Below are positions 62,516 to 64,000 of a DNA stretch of 64,000 nucleotides, in pieces. The stretch is from CAWAMR01 sp963783095 (GTDB lineage Bacteria > Planctomycetota > Planctomycetia > Gemmatales > Gemmataceae), in the NCBI GenBank assembly GCA_963783095.1, contig CAWAMR010000010.1, forward strand, positions 46,868-110,867, in the 5' to 3' direction. How positions within the stretch are numbered: the stretch's first letter is position 1; every line of letters starts with the position of its first letter. A model generated the notes under the pieces. The model searched no databases, was not told where the DNA came from, and saw only the letters and a list, made by a program, of their open reading frames with translations. A program made the position numbers and the translations under genes.

Positions 62516-64000
62516 TCAACGTCGCTTCGAGAGTGCCCTTAGTCGATTTGGGAGTTGCTCCAACGAAGCAGCGATGCGGGTAAAGACGCTATCCCAATCC
62601 CCCGGCTTCGGTTGCCGAAAGAGTCGCATCGTTGGATACCAGGGGCTGTCCTCTCGTTGCATTAGCCAGCGCCAGTCCGAGGCGCAAGGCACTAGAACCC
62701 AGACCGGCACACCCAACGCTCCGGCCACATGACCAACTGCCGTGTCCACCGTCACGACCAGATCCAGGGATTGCACCAGCGCTGCGCTATCGGCGAAGCT
62801 CGCTTGAGTCCGTGCCCCGAAATCATGGACCGGCATTCCGCCAGCGCTGCCGTCTACCAATTGTTCCGTCCCTGGCCCCTTCTGAATGCTGCACAGTGTC
62901 ACGCCGCGCATTTGCGCCAAAGTCTGGAATCGCGCCAACGGCACGGAACGGATATGATCGCCGCGATGTTCTAAACTCCCTTGCCAACTAATGCCGACCC
63001 TGCAGCCGGGCAAGGAAGATAACTCTTGTTCCCAATACGCTACCCGTGCCGGATCGGGCGTTATGTAGGGTATCTCCCCAGGAATGGTTTCCAAGTCCGT
63101 TTTCAACACTCCAGGAACACTCAGCAACGGAATATACAGATCAGTCTTCGGTAAAGGTTGACCCCGTTTGGCCAGTTGATCGATGCCTCGACAGGTTTTG
63201 GCCAGGTCGATTAGCCCTTCGGGACATTCCAGAATGATCGATCCGCCACTGCCACGAGGAATCAGTGCCGCATAGCGCATAAACTGCACCAAGTCCCCCA
63301 AACCTTGTTCCGCTTTGAGCAATAGCGTTCGACCATTCAAGGGACTGCCATCCCAACGGTCGCCTATAGTCGCGGGAAGCGAGCGATTCTTCATGCGGAA
63401 ACGCCATTCGTATTCGGGCCAGCCTCGCTCGAAATCACCGGCAGCCAACCACATGATCGACCGGTTCAGATGAGCTTCCGCATAGTCCGGCTTAAGCCGT
63501 AAAGCTTCCTCGTAGCAGGCCAAGCCTTCGGGGATTTTGCGCTGATTGATGAAAATGATTCCCAGGTTATTGTGCGCTTCGGCGTATTTGGGTTGAAGGC
63601 GAATTGCCTCCTGCAAGCTGGCAATTCCTTCGTCGAGTCTTTCCAGCGTGCGGAGTGTGTTGCCCAAGTTGTTGTAGGCCATTGCCATCTTGGGATCGAT
63701 TTCCAGGGCTTTGCGATAACAGGACTCCGCATCGGTCCAGCGACCCTGCGCGGCCAATGCAACGCCCAGATTATTGTGGATCTCGGCGTTTTTTGGCTCC
63801 AAACCTGTAGCAACTCGAAGGGCTTCTTCCGCACCGGCGGACTGGTTTTGAGCTTCCAGCGCTCCCGCTAGATTAACCCAATTGATGGCCTGAGAGGGTT
63901 TGAGGCGGGTCGTGTCCCGATAAGCGAGTTCGGCTTCTGCGGCTCGGCCTGCTTTCATCAATACCTTCCCGAGCCGAAGGTGATATTCCACATCGTTTTG
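62516..64000 (-). CDS. TPR protein with glycosyltransferase-like domain, 5' end outside window
   Basis: The frame is open to the window edge (GTG 63991 is only the first possible internal start). At least four TPR units are seen (EIHNNLGVALAAQGRWTDAE, MAYNNLGNTLRTLERLDEGI, AEAHNNLGIIFINQRKIPEG). A C-terminal domain follows: LLLKAEQGLGDLVQFMRYAA, GCRVGISWQGSLEHRGDHIR and DLVVTVDTAVGHVAGALGVP. The latter blocks match the GT9/GT41-like domain of TPR-glycosyltransferase fusions common in planctomycetes, which may glycosylate proteins. About 490 residues are visible. Confidence 0.85.
   Translation of the reverse strand, partial: QNDVEYHLRLGKVLMKAGRAAEAELAYRDTTRLKPSQAINWVNLAGALEAQNQSAGAEEALRVATGLEPKNAEIHNNLGVALAAQGRWTDAESCYRKALEIDPKMAMAYNNLGNTLRTLERLDEGIASLQEAIRLQPKYAEAHNNLGIIFINQRKIPEGLACYEEALRLKPDYAEAHLNRSIMWLAAGDFERGWPEYEWRFRMKNRSLPATIGDRWDGSPLNGRTLLLKAEQGLGDLVQFMRYAALIPRGSGGSIILECPEGLIDLAKTCRGIDQLAKRGQPLPKTDLYIPLLSVPGVLKTDLETIPGEIPYITPDPARVAYWEQELSSLPGCRVGISWQGSLEHRGDHIRSVPLARFQTLAQMRGVTLCSIQKGPGTEQLVDGSAGGMPVHDFGARTQASFADSAALVQSLDLVVTVDTAVGHVAGALGVPVWVLVPCASDWRWLMQREDSPWYPTMRLFRQPKPGDWDSVFTRIAASLEQLPNRLRALSKRR

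Overview
The window looks like a chromosomal segment of a planctomycete, probably of the Gemmata lineage. This is inferred from gene content: a DUF1501 protein with a twin-arginine signal, an HTTM-type membrane protein, several Uma2-family proteins, secreted WD40 and DUF11-repeat proteins, an ARPP-1 protein, and long intergenic palindromes. No rRNA or other marker gene is present to fix the taxon.

Layout. 1-5 kb: ARPP-1 protein (cut by the window edge), a small Cys-rich protein, an FKBP-type isomerase, tRNA-Glu(CTC) and a secreted DUF11-repeat protein. 5-14.3 kb, mostly minus strand: a secreted protein, an HTTM membrane-protein pair, a membrane dipeptidase, a PHB-depolymerase-like esterase and an MFS transporter. 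14.4-21 kb: a nucleotidyltransferase, DUF2887 nuclease genes (one decayed), DUF1501, an esterase and a TlpA-like thioredoxin. 21.4-27.4 kb, plus strand: DsbC-like, POTRA and SGNH-like proteins, a B12-binding radical SAM protein and uvrB. 27.6-43 kb: SNF2 helicase, glycosyltransferase, RraA-like protein, a large WD40 protein, a truncated nucleotidyltransferase, a 2-hydroxyacid dehydrogenase, a PIN toxin/antitoxin pair, an Fpg/Nei glycosylase, Uma2 and a second WD40 gene.

Two clusters stand out. (1) 42.9-48.9 kb, minus strand: a ubiquitin-conjugation-like set with a JAMM/JAB protease, a 60-aa protein, a UBC-fold E2-like protein, a ThiF/E1-like protein and three uncharacterised proteins. An IS5-family element has inserted exactly at the stop codon of the fifth gene. 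(2) 52.5-58.6 kb, plus strand: a SAM-I (S-box) riboswitch followed by a threonine-synthase-like PLP enzyme, a MoaD/ThiS-type carrier ending in GG, a 113-aa protein, a ThiF/MoeB-type E1, two Uma2 proteins and a cysteine desulfurase. The riboswitch suggests that the PLP enzyme works in homocysteine/methionine synthesis with sulfur supplied by a protein thiocarboxylate.

Two window-wide properties matter. At least sixteen intergenic spaces hold long hairpins whose arms are built from short repeated words. In addition, about fourteen genes, including uvrB twice, are split by single-base frameshifts. This suggests uncorrected indels in the sequence as well as some real decay. The right end (59.9-62.5 kb) is gene-poor, with decayed toxin-antitoxin genes, a PD-(D/E)XK-like fragment and the 3' half of a tRNA-Asp, and resembles a former integration site. 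The window ends inside a TPR/glycosyltransferase gene.
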